DNA from: Fragum whitleyi
Lineage: Eukaryota > Mollusca > Bivalvia > Cardiida > Cardiidae
Assembly: GCA_948146395.1 (NCBI GenBank)
Contig: OX411547.1
Coordinates: forward strand, 59,605,566-59,669,565
DNA length: 64,000 nt
Reading direction: 5' to 3'
Below are positions 1 through 10,401 of the stretch, one piece after another. The notes under the pieces are model-generated. The model worked only from the letters and a program-made list of their open reading frames with translations. It had not been told where the DNA came from and made no database searches. The first letter of the stretch is position 1; every line of letters begins with the position of its first letter. A program made the position numbers and the translations under genes.

Positions 1-574
1 GCATGGTTTTCAAATGCAAACATTTGATTTAAAAAATGCATTTTTTGTCCTTAAAACAATCAAAAAGCGCGAAGCTTTAGAAGTGAATATTTTCTTTTTA
101 CATTGAATTGAACTTTTATATGACAAAAACCTGATAAGACTATCACACAGCTCATGCAGCATTTCTTCAATTTAGATAATGTTAGATTAAAGCGAAAAAG
201 CGTTTGTAAGTAAACAATCAAACAATTACAAACATGTTTAAAACGACGTCATTTACATTGCAAATCCGATTTACCGGAAATAGCGATGTAAATACATTTC
301 ATCTTTCGACTACTGTACGCATACATGACAACAGACAAAAAATAAGATGCAAATATGATATGCAAATTAATACAAATAACAAGTTTGACAAAACAATACT
401 TACCGTAAAGGAAACACCAGCAGTTTCTTTTCGAATGGTAAATAATGTGAATGGTGACAACAACAAACAAAGCGTTAAAACCAAAAGAAACATTGTTAAA
501 CTTTCATCTAAAAAGCAGACATTATAGTACAATTCGAAAAAGAAATAATTTCTTGATAAGATCTTTCAAAACAT

Positions 575-580
575 TTTATT
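575..580 (-). promoter_or_regulatory. Poly(A) signal for exon A
   Basis: AATAAA on the minus strand about 160 bases after the exon A stop. It is the first canonical signal after that stop, so the transcript probably ends near 555-560. Confidence 0.55.
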
Positions 581-740
581 GACATTTCATTTGACACGGG
601 AATTCGGTGTAAAACCATTAAAAATTATAAACAGTTGACACATTTTGGAAGGTAAGTCGAGCAAAAGAACATTTATGCCGAGTCTTCGAAAAAGGCAGAC
701 AATGACAGGCAATAGTCAAAGAGTTATGGAAGGTGTAATG

Positions 741-1094
<354 letters not shown>

Positions 1095-1346
1095 TCACAA
1101 AGCAACAGTTCAAACCATATGTCCTCTCTTGTCATAATTCAACAATCCATGCCTGTAAGTTATTGACAATCAATCTGCATCCGCAGACGACCATTATATA
1201 CAGATTCGAAAATGCAGATACAATTCTAGATGCATTTGAAAACTTTGAAGCGGAAGGATATACTGTTCTAATTAATAAATGAAAAATAAGATAAAGAAAA
1301 TGAGTGTCAAAGGTCTTTTTCTACAGGCGATGTGTTTGACCCCGGT

Positions 1347-1907
1347 TTATTCATCGTCATCCTCTACATCGCTCTCGTCGTAGAGCTCGGTAACCTTTAT
1401 ATCGGGTCCGTGTCTCACGGCTCCGTAGCTTGTCATTCCCTTCTGAGATGCATAGATATGAGTAGCTGCTTGTTGTGTTAGCATTGACTGGCCTTCTTGG
1501 TTGGCGTCATCCGCTCGAATATCGGCTCCGTGTCTTACGGCGCCATAGCTCGTCATTCCCTTCTGAGATGCGTAAATGTGAGTAGCTGCTTGCTGTGTAA
1601 GCATAGACTGGCCTTCCTGGTTAGCATCATCTGCTCGAATATCGGCTCCGTGTCTGACAGCGCCGTAGGAGGTCATACCCTTTTGTGAGGCGTAGATGTT
1701 AGTTTCAGCCTGTTGGGTCAGAAATGAGTTACCATCCTTCTTTAAGTCGTCGGCTCTGATGTCAGCACCGTGACGGACGGCGCCGTATCCGGTCATGCCG
1801 GCCTGTGAGGCGTAGATATTGGTTTGGGCATACTGGGTGAGAAGACCTTGGGTGGCTCTGAGCTGCTTTTTTGTCCATCTCTTCTTTTTCTTTTCACCGG
1901 CCATCTC
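1347..1907 (-). CDS. Calponin-locus alternative terminal exon B (4 calponin repeats)
   Basis: Terminal exon of 186 codons plus stop. The acceptor is aaacag at 1908-1913 with a weak, purine-rich pyrimidine tract, and the exon opens GAG ATG GCC in phase 0. A lysine-rich leader and the entry motif WTKKQLRATQG precede four repeats of about 39 residues, type QQAxTxIYASQKGMTSYGAVRHGADIRADD. The C-terminus is KVTELYDESDVEDDDE. Units 3 and 4 are nearly identical in protein but differ at about a dozen third-codon positions. The methionine is the second codon, so the exon could serve either as a CH-fused terminus (about 311 residues) or as its own CH-less protein. An AATAAA overlaps the stop codon (1345-1350); whether it is used is uncertain. 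Confidence 0.88.
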   Translation of the reverse strand, partial: EMAGEKKKKRWTKKQLRATQGLLTQYAQTNIYASQAGMTGYGAVRHGADIRADDLKKDGNSFLTQQAETNIYASQKGMTSYGAVRHGADIRADDANQEGQSMLTQQAATHIYASQKGMTSYGAVRHGADIRADDANQEGQSMLTQQAATHIYASQKGMTSYGAVRHGPDIKVTELYDESDVEDDDE

Positions 1908-1949
1908 CTGTTTAAATCAATTTAAAGTTCAATGATTATTGACATTAGA

Positions 1950-2104
1950 GTAATGGACCCGTAATAGTTCAACAACGTTTCGGAAGTAATGAGCTTTAAC
2001 AGTGTTAGCCGAGGTTGCCTAATGATTTCATTAGGCATCCTCGACCAACATTGTTAAAGATCACGAGTGTCGAAATGTTGCGGAACTATTAAGGTTCCGC
2101 TACA
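1950..2104. mobile_element. Palindromic MITE, family A copy 1
   Basis: A roughly 155-base foldback. The left arm starts with a TAATGGACCCGTAATAGTTC-like sequence and the right arm returns it as GGAACTATTAAGGTTCCGC. The centre is the palindrome CCTAATGATTTCATTAGG. The same arms recur near 3.1, 7.4, 13.8 and 42.9 kb. It lies just upstream of exon B. Confidence 0.8.
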
Positions 2105-3111
2105 TTAGAAATGTTCATTTTTTTTATCAATTTTTCATGTTCTTTGTATTAAGAATTCCTTGTTTGAAAGCTTACAAATTATTAATTTGCATCTAGAATT
2201 TTCCATGATACAATACATATATGTTAGCAGCTGAACATTAACATTTAGCTATGTTTTATGTTAGTGCATCGAAACAAGTGTGTAACATTATGCAAGTAAA
2301 TAATTTACATTTTACATATAATATAATTATGCTTTTGTAGCGCAAACATAGACTTTTTGTGCCAACAATTGCTTTTGCGTATAATGATTTGTTAGTAGAG
2401 TAAGCAGCTTTGAATTATAGTGCTCTGACATTTACCAATTGAACAAAAGTATACATATACATGTATTTTAACAAATTATAACGAATATTCAACATACCTA
2501 TTTGGCAAAAATACAGTACGAGTTCCTTGGCAAAGCTGTTTTCCTTCCATCCTTCTACACTGAGGCTAACATTAGGCACGAATAAAGCAGCCCACATGCT
2601 GCCTTCGAAGAAAAGAAGCAGCAACGCTGCAACGGCTTGCTTACAATTAAATACACATAACGGTAAACATACGGTAACAAAGACATGTTTATATTAAACA
2701 TTGAGGACAAGACGCGAAACTTACATAACGTTGCGAGACTACTATATAACCATGCAAAGTTGTGCACAGCTTTGTTATTTTGCGTGTTATTATATTCATA
2801 AAGCCAACTGAAATAGCTTAGGCAATAACTTATGAAGCAATCAAATATTGTGACCTATCAAGCAAAAATGGAGATTCTGGGAAGTTCGTAAAATTATTAT
2901 TTGAAGAAAAGATCGAAAACAGAACTTGAAATTTGGGACTTTTTTCATTTAAGAAATGTAAATGTGATCATATGTATTATTCCCTAGTCATAAAATCTTG
3001 TTGCATCGCAATGGCAACCCCTTTGACCTTTGACCATGAAATCAGACCACTGGTCAAAAATTTACAAACTTCCCATAATGTCCTATTTTGCATGTCAGGT
3101 CACAAATAGTA
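2105..3111. other. Intron/intergenic stretch, no gene seen
   Basis: AT-rich sequence upstream of exon B. The short ORFs on both strands have no recognisable domain, no splice context and no repeat similarity to the calponin exons. Confidence 0.6.
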
Positions 3112-3273
3112 TAAAGGTAGTGGACCCGTAAGTTCCCAAACATTTCGGACCTCATGTTCTTTCACAATATTAACCGAGGTTTCCTGATGAAATCGTTAGG
3201 AAATCTCGGTTTACATAGTTAAAATTCATAAATTCCGAGACGTTGCGGAACCATTACGGGTCCACTACCTTAA
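3112..3273. mobile_element. Palindromic MITE, family A copy 2
   Basis: Starts AAGGTAGTGGACCCGTAA and ends TTACGGGTCCACTACCTTAA, an almost exact terminal inverted repeat. The inner arms are ACCGAGGTTTCC and GGAAATCTCGGT. The right edge is TTAA. Together with copy 3, this suggests TTAA target-site duplication as in piggyBac-type elements. Confidence 0.85.
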
Positions 3274-3315
3274 ACACATTCATTAACCGAAACTGTCTTT
3301 GAAACAGTTAAGTCT

Positions 3316-3460
3316 TCGGGCCAACTTATTTCTAGCCCGATCGGGCCCCGTTTTTAATGTTTTTCACCCCGTCCACAGTTAAAAACCAGCCGTGTGTTCC
3401 GGCTGACAAGATGTTGCAACCCGTTTTCAAATTCAGAAATAAGTTGGCCCTTGGATTGTC
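3316..3460. mobile_element. Foldback element related to the 35.7-35.9 kb element
   Basis: The outer arms GGGCCAACTTATTTC and GAAATAAGTTGGCCC are inverted copies. The inside contains CGGGCCCCGTTTTTAATG and an AACCAGCCGTG...GGCTG-like loop. The same outer arm (GTGAAATAAGTTGGCCC) closes the larger foldback ending near 35927. Confidence 0.7.
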
Positions 3461-3528
3461 ACAAATCCAAAAACACATTAACAAAATTACTTGTAAAAAT
3501 TGTAAATCGTAATTGCCGTCTGTCTTAT

Positions 3529-3580
3529 TCTAAAACCTCGTAACTACAGCTGGAAAAGGTTGAAATTACGGGTTTTTTGA
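3529..3580. repeat. Short foldback, family F copy 1
   Basis: Begins TTCTAAAACCTCGTAACTACAGCT and returns as AATTACGGGTTTTTT. Cleaner copies lie at 46122-46182 and 58825-58875. Confidence 0.6.
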
Positions 3581-3799
3581 ACTACACAGACGTGAACCTT
3601 TTTGACAAGAGTCCCGTATTTTGTTGAGTAAAATTGGGCAAATTTAACGAGAAAATGTAGGCAATTTAACAGGTCTAATTTTGATCGAAATGGAGATTAA
3701 TGAGGACTCAGTTTTAATTAAATTGGTATATCACGATGTTGCATTAAATCTCCATATATGACTTGAACACGACATTGTAAGGCCAGAACAAGGAAAAAA

Positions 3800-3978
3800 T
3801 GAGCCTGTGCGCGACATTTCCGACAATTTCATGTGTAAGTGAAGGACACATTTTGTGCAGCCTAGGTGACCACACAATACCATTATAATATTATCTGATT
3901 GTGTGAAGAGGGTTTCACACCTTATCTATCTACACACATATGGTAAAATGGTTGGAAATGTCATGCACTGGCTCAAAT
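3800..3978. mobile_element. Foldback MITE, family K copy 1
   Basis: GAGCCTGTGCGCGACATTTC at the left is returned at the right as GAAATGTCATGCACTGGCTC. The interior has a second palindromic level around CCATTATAATATTATC. Further copies lie near 34.1, 37.4 and 52.3 kb. Confidence 0.7.
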
Positions 3979-4300
3979 GTTTGATTCTGATATCAAAATT
4001 GGTCTTTCTTTAATGCGCGATACGATATCAAAAAAGTTCAATTTTAAGTATATTAAATAGTGTTCCATTCACAGCTTTTTTACTTTGATAAGTATGTGAA
4101 ATACCAGTAAGAAATTCCGACAAATTTGAATTAGGCTAGGGTTAATTTGCATGGGTGTTAAATTATGAGGTCGTCAGAAGTCATATACCGTTTTGCATGG
4201 TTTTAAGGGATGCAGGTTTTGTGAGTTTGAGACTCTCAAATAAGTAGCCAGGACTCTCAAAACAATTTGATGGGAGTCCCAAAGACCCTCTAGGGATCAG

Positions 4301-4354
4301 CTTCAGAAAATAATTGATGACTGTTTTAAACAGTCTTCAATTATTTTCTGAAGA
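4301..4354. repeat. Near-perfect hairpin
   Basis: CTTCAGAAAATAATTGATGACTG, then TTTTAAA, then the reverse complement of the left arm with one or two mismatches. It is flanked by diverged GGGACTCCCAAA-type segments at about 4270 and 4470, so it may be the centre of a larger decayed foldback. Confidence 0.7.
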
Positions 4355-5317
4355 TGAGCCCCAAATAGTAAAAAAATATCCAATACTTTCTTTACCTTTA
4401 ACCAGCTTATAGATATAAATTCATAGAAAAACAAGTTTAGTGCTTAAAAGAAATAGCCTCTATCTTAAACAGGGACTCCCAAACTTGACTAAAGGACCCC
4501 TAAGATCTCAATTATAGAGTCCTTTGGACCCCGGTTTGTTGGAGTCAGACTAAAACCCTGGTTTTGCGTTAAAAGACGCATTTATAAAAAGAACACGCAC
4601 CTTTTTGGACAATGTAGCACAAGCGTTGAGACCTTTGAAACTGTTTGAAATATCCAGTGTTTTCGTAATTCTACTAAAAATAAAATAATCACGCTGTTTT
4701 TTTTTTTTTTATTATTATTATTTTATCGAATAATTTATTCTTTGGCGATTATCTACATAGACGTAAAACATGGTTCAAAAATTATTTTCTTAATTGGAAT
4801 TTTATATTTACACGGGTTCATTTGGTAAGAAAACTCACATTAAACACTCCTGGTTTGACAATTTGCCTAACAAATATTTTATGATTTCATTCAAAGCTTC
4901 ATGATTTCTTAGATAAAATAACGTTTACTGTAATAAATGTTTTGCACTGAGTGATCCATTTAAAATACTTTCTTTTGGTTGAACATTGAAAACAACAACA
5001 ATGAAACAAAATTATGAGTGAATTTAAGTAATAAATGTTCGGTGAAACTTCAAAGTCACAAAATAAATGATGATCACTAATATGAAAAGTAAACCATATT
5101 TGTAGTTATATTGCACATAATGTCCCTTTGCCTTTCCCATTAAAATGGGATGATTTTCGAAAACAGTAAGAAATGTAGTAATTATCAAGTCAATCACTGG
5201 TTTAACACAAAAAGCTTGCAATTTATGAAGAAAAGGATTCTTATGAAAATGAAAATGTTGACTTCCGTAAAGACATGACGGATGAAAAATGTTTTAGTGT
5301 TGTCTTATCGAGTTCGC

Positions 5318-6805
5318 TCAGCTACCCCAGAAATCTTCTTCATCGTCGTCGGCTGGTTTTGGCTCCGGGGCTTTAACGGGTTCCGGTTCCGGTTCAGAGG
5401 CTGGTACCGGTTCTTCTTCTTCCTGTATTGGTTTTCGTTCTGGTTTTGGAGCCGGGTCAGGCCGTTGTTCCAGACGTGCAATGGATGATCGTTTTCTTAC
5501 GGGAACGGGGATAGGTTCATCTTCTTCATCGGTTGGGTACTCATCTGAGTCGCCTTCCATATAAAGGGGTACAACTTTGATATTTGCTACACTGCGACTA
5601 GCTCCTATCGGTGTCATACCTTTCTGTGACGCGAATTTATTAGTACCAGTTTGTAAAGTCAGGGTCGCAAGACCTTCTAACGTGGCATAACCAGCAATTA
5701 TATCAGAAACGTGACGAAGAGCACCAACGGGTCTCATTCCTTTCTGAGATGCGTATATATTTGTTTCTGATTGTTGAGTTAATACGCCTTTACTCCTGTC
5801 ATCTTGTTCGTCCAAGTTTTTATCCGCCACAAGACGTGGAGCACCGAAACTTCTCATACCTTTCTGCGACGCATAGATATTTGTTTCCGATTGTTGTGTA
5901 AGAACGCTTTTACCTCTATCGTCGATATCGTCGCATCGTAGATCTGCACCGTGTCGTGATGAACCAAAGCCTGTCATACCCTTCTGGGACGCATATATGT
6001 TAGTTTCAGCTTGTTGGGAGAGTTCAGCCTTACCCCGATCATCCAGGTCGTCAGATCGGATGTCGGATGCATGTCTTACTGAACCAAACGACCTCATACC
6101 TTTCTGACTGTCGAACTGATTGGAACCTGATTGAAGACCAATTGTCGCGTTACTCTCCAGACAAGGATCGTCTAGGTTCATATCTTTGGCATGGCGAACC
6201 GCACCAAATGCGGTCATCCCACTCTGTGATGCGAATTGATTTGATCCTGACTGCAAACCGATTGTGGCGTTACTCTCCTGGCAAATGTCGTCCACATTGA
6301 TATCTTTTGCATGTCGAACAGACCCGAAACTCGTCATACCAGTTTGTGATGCGAACTGATTGGTGCCCATTTGTGGGGGTATGACAGCATTGCCTAATTG
6401 ATCAACATCATCTTGTCGAATATCGGCCGCATGTCTCACGGCCCCAAAACTGGTCATCCCGGATTGTGATGCGTACTTGTTCGTAGCAGCTGATTGACTA
6501 AGCTCCGTTTGACTTTCAGGCACAATATCGTCCAATCGAATGTCAGCCCCATGACGGACCCCTCCAATCCGCATTCCTGTCTGATTTGCATATTTGTTTG
6601 TAGCAGCTAGTAAAGAGATTTCTGTGTTACTTTCTGGGACAATGTCGTCTGCTTTGATGTCGGCGGCATGACGTACAGCGCCGAAGCTCATGCCTTTCTG
6701 AGTTGCCCCGATATTTGAACCAGTTTGAAGCAACAGGAGGCCATCGCTAGCCCTTAGCTTCTTCTTAGAAAATTTCTTCTTCTGCTTTTCTTCGTCGACA
6801 GTCAT
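5318..6805 (-). CDS. Calponin-locus alternative terminal exon C (10 calponin repeats, Pro/Glu tail)
   Basis: Terminal exon of 495 codons plus stop. The acceptor is a strong tttcctccttgcag and the exon begins exactly with ATG ACT GTC in phase 0. A short charged leader ends KKFSKKKLRASDG. Ten repeats of about 39 residues follow to roughly residue 415. Types vary along the array: LQSGSNQFASQ in the middle, QQSETNIYASQKGM late, and the last LQTGTNKFASQKGM. Several late units lose the arginine-histidine signature (PRLVAD, SRSVAN). The C-terminal 75 residues are proline- and glutamate-rich, carry a basic RKRSS patch, and end DDDEEDFWGS. No other exon here has such a tail. If joined to the CH exons the product is about 620 residues. 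No canonical poly(A) signal was seen close to the stop. Confidence 0.9.
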   Translation of the reverse strand: MTVDEEKQKKKFSKKKLRASDGLLLLQTGSNIGATQKGMSFGAVRHAADIKADDIVPESNTEISLLAATNKYANQTGMRIGGVRHGADIRLDDIVPESQTELSQSAATNKYASQSGMTSFGAVRHAADIRQDDVDQLGNAVIPPQMGTNQFASQTGMTSFGSVRHAKDINVDDICQESNATIGLQSGSNQFASQSGMTAFGAVRHAKDMNLDDPCLESNATIGLQSGSNQFDSQKGMRSFGSVRHASDIRSDDLDDRGKAELSQQAETNIYASQKGMTGFGSSRHGADLRCDDIDDRGKSVLTQQSETNIYASQKGMRSFGAPRLVADKNLDEQDDRSKGVLTQQSETNIYASQKGMRPVGALRHVSDIIAGYATLEGLATLTLQTGTNKFASQKGMTPIGASRSVANIKVVPLYMEGDSDEYPTDEEDEPIPVPVRKRSSIARLEQRPDPAPKPERKPIQEEEEPVPASEPEPEPVKAPEPKPADDDEEDFWGS

Positions 6806-7276
6806 CTGCAAGGAGGAAATGCTTTGCTTGTAAACATCCGTAAGTTGTGTACAGTCAAAGTGTAGCCTATACTACTTTAGTTATATTTAGTAACTTACAG
6901 GGATAGAGAATATTGTATCGTGTCCATACAAAAATTAAGATATTAAGCATACATGTTAATATGTAAAAGAGAAGCTAAATGTACAATGCATTTTACTACA
7001 ACAGACTAAGTGTGGAGGGGTTTACCGCATATTTACATTTTGAGAAGAGAACATGCATGGTTTCATTCATATCTAAACAGATAATTTCACGATGTTGCTT
7101 TCTATTTAATACGTTTACTATTTAAATTTGATTTCATTTAGGATAGGATAATCAAATTAGTTAGGTAGAAGATTATACTAAAATCTTTAGGCCATATGCT
7201 GATCATTTTGTTTGAATAGTTTGCATATTTATTACAGAGATAATTTGGTATCAACATTCCTTGAAATACTGTATCT

Positions 7277-7337
7277 AAGTATTACTAAGATAATTGGTAT
7301 TACTAAGATAATTGGTACTACTAAGATAATTTGTATT
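7277..7337. repeat. 18-bp tandem repeat, three copies
   Basis: ATTACTAAGATAATTGGT occurs twice exactly and once with small changes, head to tail, in non-coding DNA between exons C and D. Confidence 0.85.
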
Positions 7338-7426
7338 AAACTTGACAAACGTAGTCAAAAAGCTCCAGATGTTATTTGTTACAAGCAATGTAGACAAACA
7401 GTAGGGAGAACACTTTGTGTTGAAGC

Positions 7427-7591
7427 TTAAGGTGGTGGAACCATAATAGTTCCGCAACGTTTTGGAAGTAATGAACTTTAACAGTGTAAACTGAGGTTTC
7501 CTAATAAATTTCATTAGGAAACCTAGGTCAACATTGTGAGAGTTCATAAGGTCCGAAATGCTGTGGACCTCTTACGGGTCCACTACCTTAA
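7427..7591. mobile_element. Palindromic MITE, family A copy 3
   Basis: Flanked on both sides by TTAA (7427-7430 and 7588-7591). Arms are GGTGGTGGAACCATAATAGT and its inverse ending TTACGGGTCCACTACC. The centre is TTTCCTAATAAATTTCATTAGGAAA. This is the clearest evidence here for TTAA target duplication. Confidence 0.88.
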
Positions 7592-7662
7592 GGCAGAAGG
7601 AGAGATTTTCGATTTCGAAATGCGAATTTTGTATGCGTACACCAATATACGCCAAAGGATTT

Positions 7663-7905
7663 GTTTGTTTGTTTTAGCGGGGGTTTACGCCGCTTTCAAC
7701 AGACTTTCGGTTATATCGCGGCGGCTGGAGCACCTTACTATGGTATTCCAGGTATTTCTCACACCAGTTATACCAATACATCCTTTCCTAGCCTCCAGCT
7801 GCTATCCCACATAGGTCTACGATTGTCAACCCATTGGTGGGAGATAAATAGCCGGATGAGTGTCGCCGTCGGAAATCGAACCCGGGACCTTTTGAATTAT
7901 ACCAT
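7663..7905 (-). mobile_element. SINE copy (body shared with 39.5 kb)
   Basis: The body (TTTACGCCGCTTTCAAC, then CCTTTCCTAGCCTCCAGCTG, then CAACCCATTGGTGG) matches the copy at 39510-39786. A Pol III B-box-like GGTCCCGGGTTCGATTTCCG is present on the minus strand near 7870-7890. The tRNA-like head is truncated. Confidence 0.7.
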
Positions 7906-8472
7906 GTAAATGGAACTCAGTTGAATCGTCTTCAAACGTTTCAAACAACTGTCCAAAACATGCAGTTTGAAATGCAAATACAAAAAGTCGAATTTAATCA
8001 CTCCTTCTGGTCTTAAGCTCTGCTGAGTATGTTATGGATTTTTAATAAACTTTTGAAAGCTATCTAGTGTAAATGGAAGCCAAAGAAGGGAAAGTAAATT
8101 TGACAATGTAGCACGCACACGTTTATACTCACCGTTGAAAGTTGACGAATTTCCTGCGTGATATTTTTTCAAAATTCCCAAAAACGTTTAGGTGTATGGA
8201 TGAAAGGCATTTGAGTGTCAATCAATTTTCACCATTTCTTTCCACAAAAGGACGACAAATAGAAATTAAACGTAACGACTGTCTAACATAAATATTCATA
8301 TATATATATGTGTTGACCTCTGACGCTTCAAAGAACCTTTTTGTAAATTACAAAAAAGTATCGATCTGAATTTGCCGGGGATCGACATATGTTGCATTCG
8401 ATAAATTTTCTACATGCTAAATTAATAAATTATAACTGTTTTAGGCGCTTTGAAAAACTAGATAAGATAAAA

Positions 8473-8639
8473 ATAACAGTAAAGTCCGTTTATAACGATA
8501 CCGCTTCATGCGACATATCACTTATAACGGAGGTGTTTTTTTTAAAGATTAAATGGGTCTTTTTGAAATCTTATTTGTCGGTTATAACGATATTCTGATG
8601 TTACGATGTGATACCGTTATAAACAGAGTTAACTGTTAT
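8473..8639. mobile_element. MITE with AACAGT termini
   Basis: The left end AACAGTAAAGTCCGTTTATA is inverted at the right end (TATAAACAGAGTTAACTGTT). The inner arms carry TTATAACGATA and CGTTATAA repeats. About 165 bp, no coding capacity, in the intron between exons C and D. Confidence 0.75.
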
Positions 8640-10308
8640 TTTGTGGGTTTTTTTTCAAAAATTATCCGGTTAACATGAAAATCGAGTCCTTAAGCGTTAT
8701 AGGTCACAATTTTAATGTTGACAAAATACGAAATCAGTCTTTCTTTCTTCCGTCCCTTTTTATATAACATGATACAATATTTACACAGACAATTGAAGCA
8801 TTAAAACATTCCATGATCGAAATTTAATGAACACTCATATAGGAGAAAAATGACAAAGCAATAAATAAAGCCCATTTAAAGATTGATAAGAAACAACAGT
8901 TAAGCGTAACGTCTATGCAAATACTGCCTACTTAAATGATTCAAACTCACGAAATTTTCTGCTTCCGGGTCAGCTCGAGTGTATGTGAATTGCTATTCAG
9001 TTTCAAAATGTTAGAAAGAAACGCGAAAAAGCACAAATAACTATAAAATTTCTCCAGAACATTGTAAAGAGAGACACATAATGATAATGATATTATATAG
9101 ATATTTTGTTAAAGCAATGTCTATATCAAATTTCTTTCAAAAAACTGATATGAGTCTTATAAATATGTATTAAACAACCTCTATGTTTTTCTTAACAACA
9201 TTAATTGGAACAAAATGTCTACGCTTAGACCGAAAGTTTTATACTTTAGCTAGCTATTTACATGGACTTATGGACTAGATTCGCAAAATAGTTGAAAGTT
9301 TTAACACTTGTCATTTAATAGTAATCATAATTAAATTTCTTTTTTTGTAGTTTTCTTTAACACACAGATGTGAAAAATGCGCATTTTTTGTCCACGGTTA
9401 TTTCATAGCAGCCTAAAGTTTATGAAGATCGAAAATGGCTTCGGCGTTTTTCGTCATATTAACTTTTAAATCGCCAGCAAGAGTTCATTTGCAGAAAACG
9501 CGGAATTCTATAAACCTTTCAGCACAATATTTCTTTGGTATTCATTGTTCTATTTCTACACGGTTTGTTTTGAGTCCGAGACTTCTGTTTAACGGTATTT
9601 AAAATGCTGTCGTCTGATTTGACTAGAATATATCAAATATGTATAATGCTTGGCCCTTGTCCATATTCACAAGCCGTTTACAATACATTACAAAGATTTT
9701 ACTTGTAAATTAACAGACATTCAATCACATTGGCCAATGCATAGGTCTTGCCCAATAAAATTGCTCTTGAGTCCTAAGTTGTATAACAAATAACTAATAG
9801 TAAAATATAAATTGATAATTATTTTCAACTAATCATATTGACTCATGTACAGGTCTTGTTCAATCCTGATTGGCTGATATGAACTTCTGCACAAAATTTA
9901 ACCAATGGTATTTTTGTTGTTGTTGTTATACAACCTAGCCCTGTAGATCTAGTTCTGTTCAATATAGTAATGAACGGTAAACGATCTTGTGATAACGGAT
10001 TTAATAACCTTTATTCTCAAGAAAACATCGTAATCAGCTCGTTTTAAAATAGAAATAATAATTTTGATAAACATGGGCTAAAAAACACTTTAACATATTC
10101 TAATCAAAAAGCCTGTAGGTGACCTTCGAATAATTCATTTTTAGTATTCTTACGTCGAAAGAAATTTGATTTTTACTCTTATTAGGAGTTTCTAATTTCA
10201 AGTAAGATATAACATTTCAATGCAATGAAATTCTTTGCCGCACATTATTCATATGGTAATTGGCTATTTCTGACCGAATTCTGATAAATATTAGTTTTGT
10301 TCTATTTT
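8640..10308. other. Non-coding stretch between exons C and D
   Basis: AT-rich, with no ORF of recognisable family. It contains the presumed 3' untranslated region of exon D at its right end. Confidence 0.5.
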
Positions 10309-10314
10309 TTTATT
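10309..10314 (-). promoter_or_regulatory. Poly(A) signal for exon D
   Basis: AATAAA on the minus strand about 90 bases after the exon D stop, at a normal distance for a terminal exon. Confidence 0.6.
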
Positions 10315-10401
10315 CTATATGAACAAGAGAGAAAAAATGGTGCTGAAAGGATATAGATATCCAATGTTTAAACATTGCCGATGTTTCTCTGTTGCCGATG
10401 T

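Noticed and set aside
7277..7337. CRISPR-like or regulatory repeat array
   Set aside because: Three 18-bp head-to-tail copies without spacers in an animal intron; a simple minisatellite.
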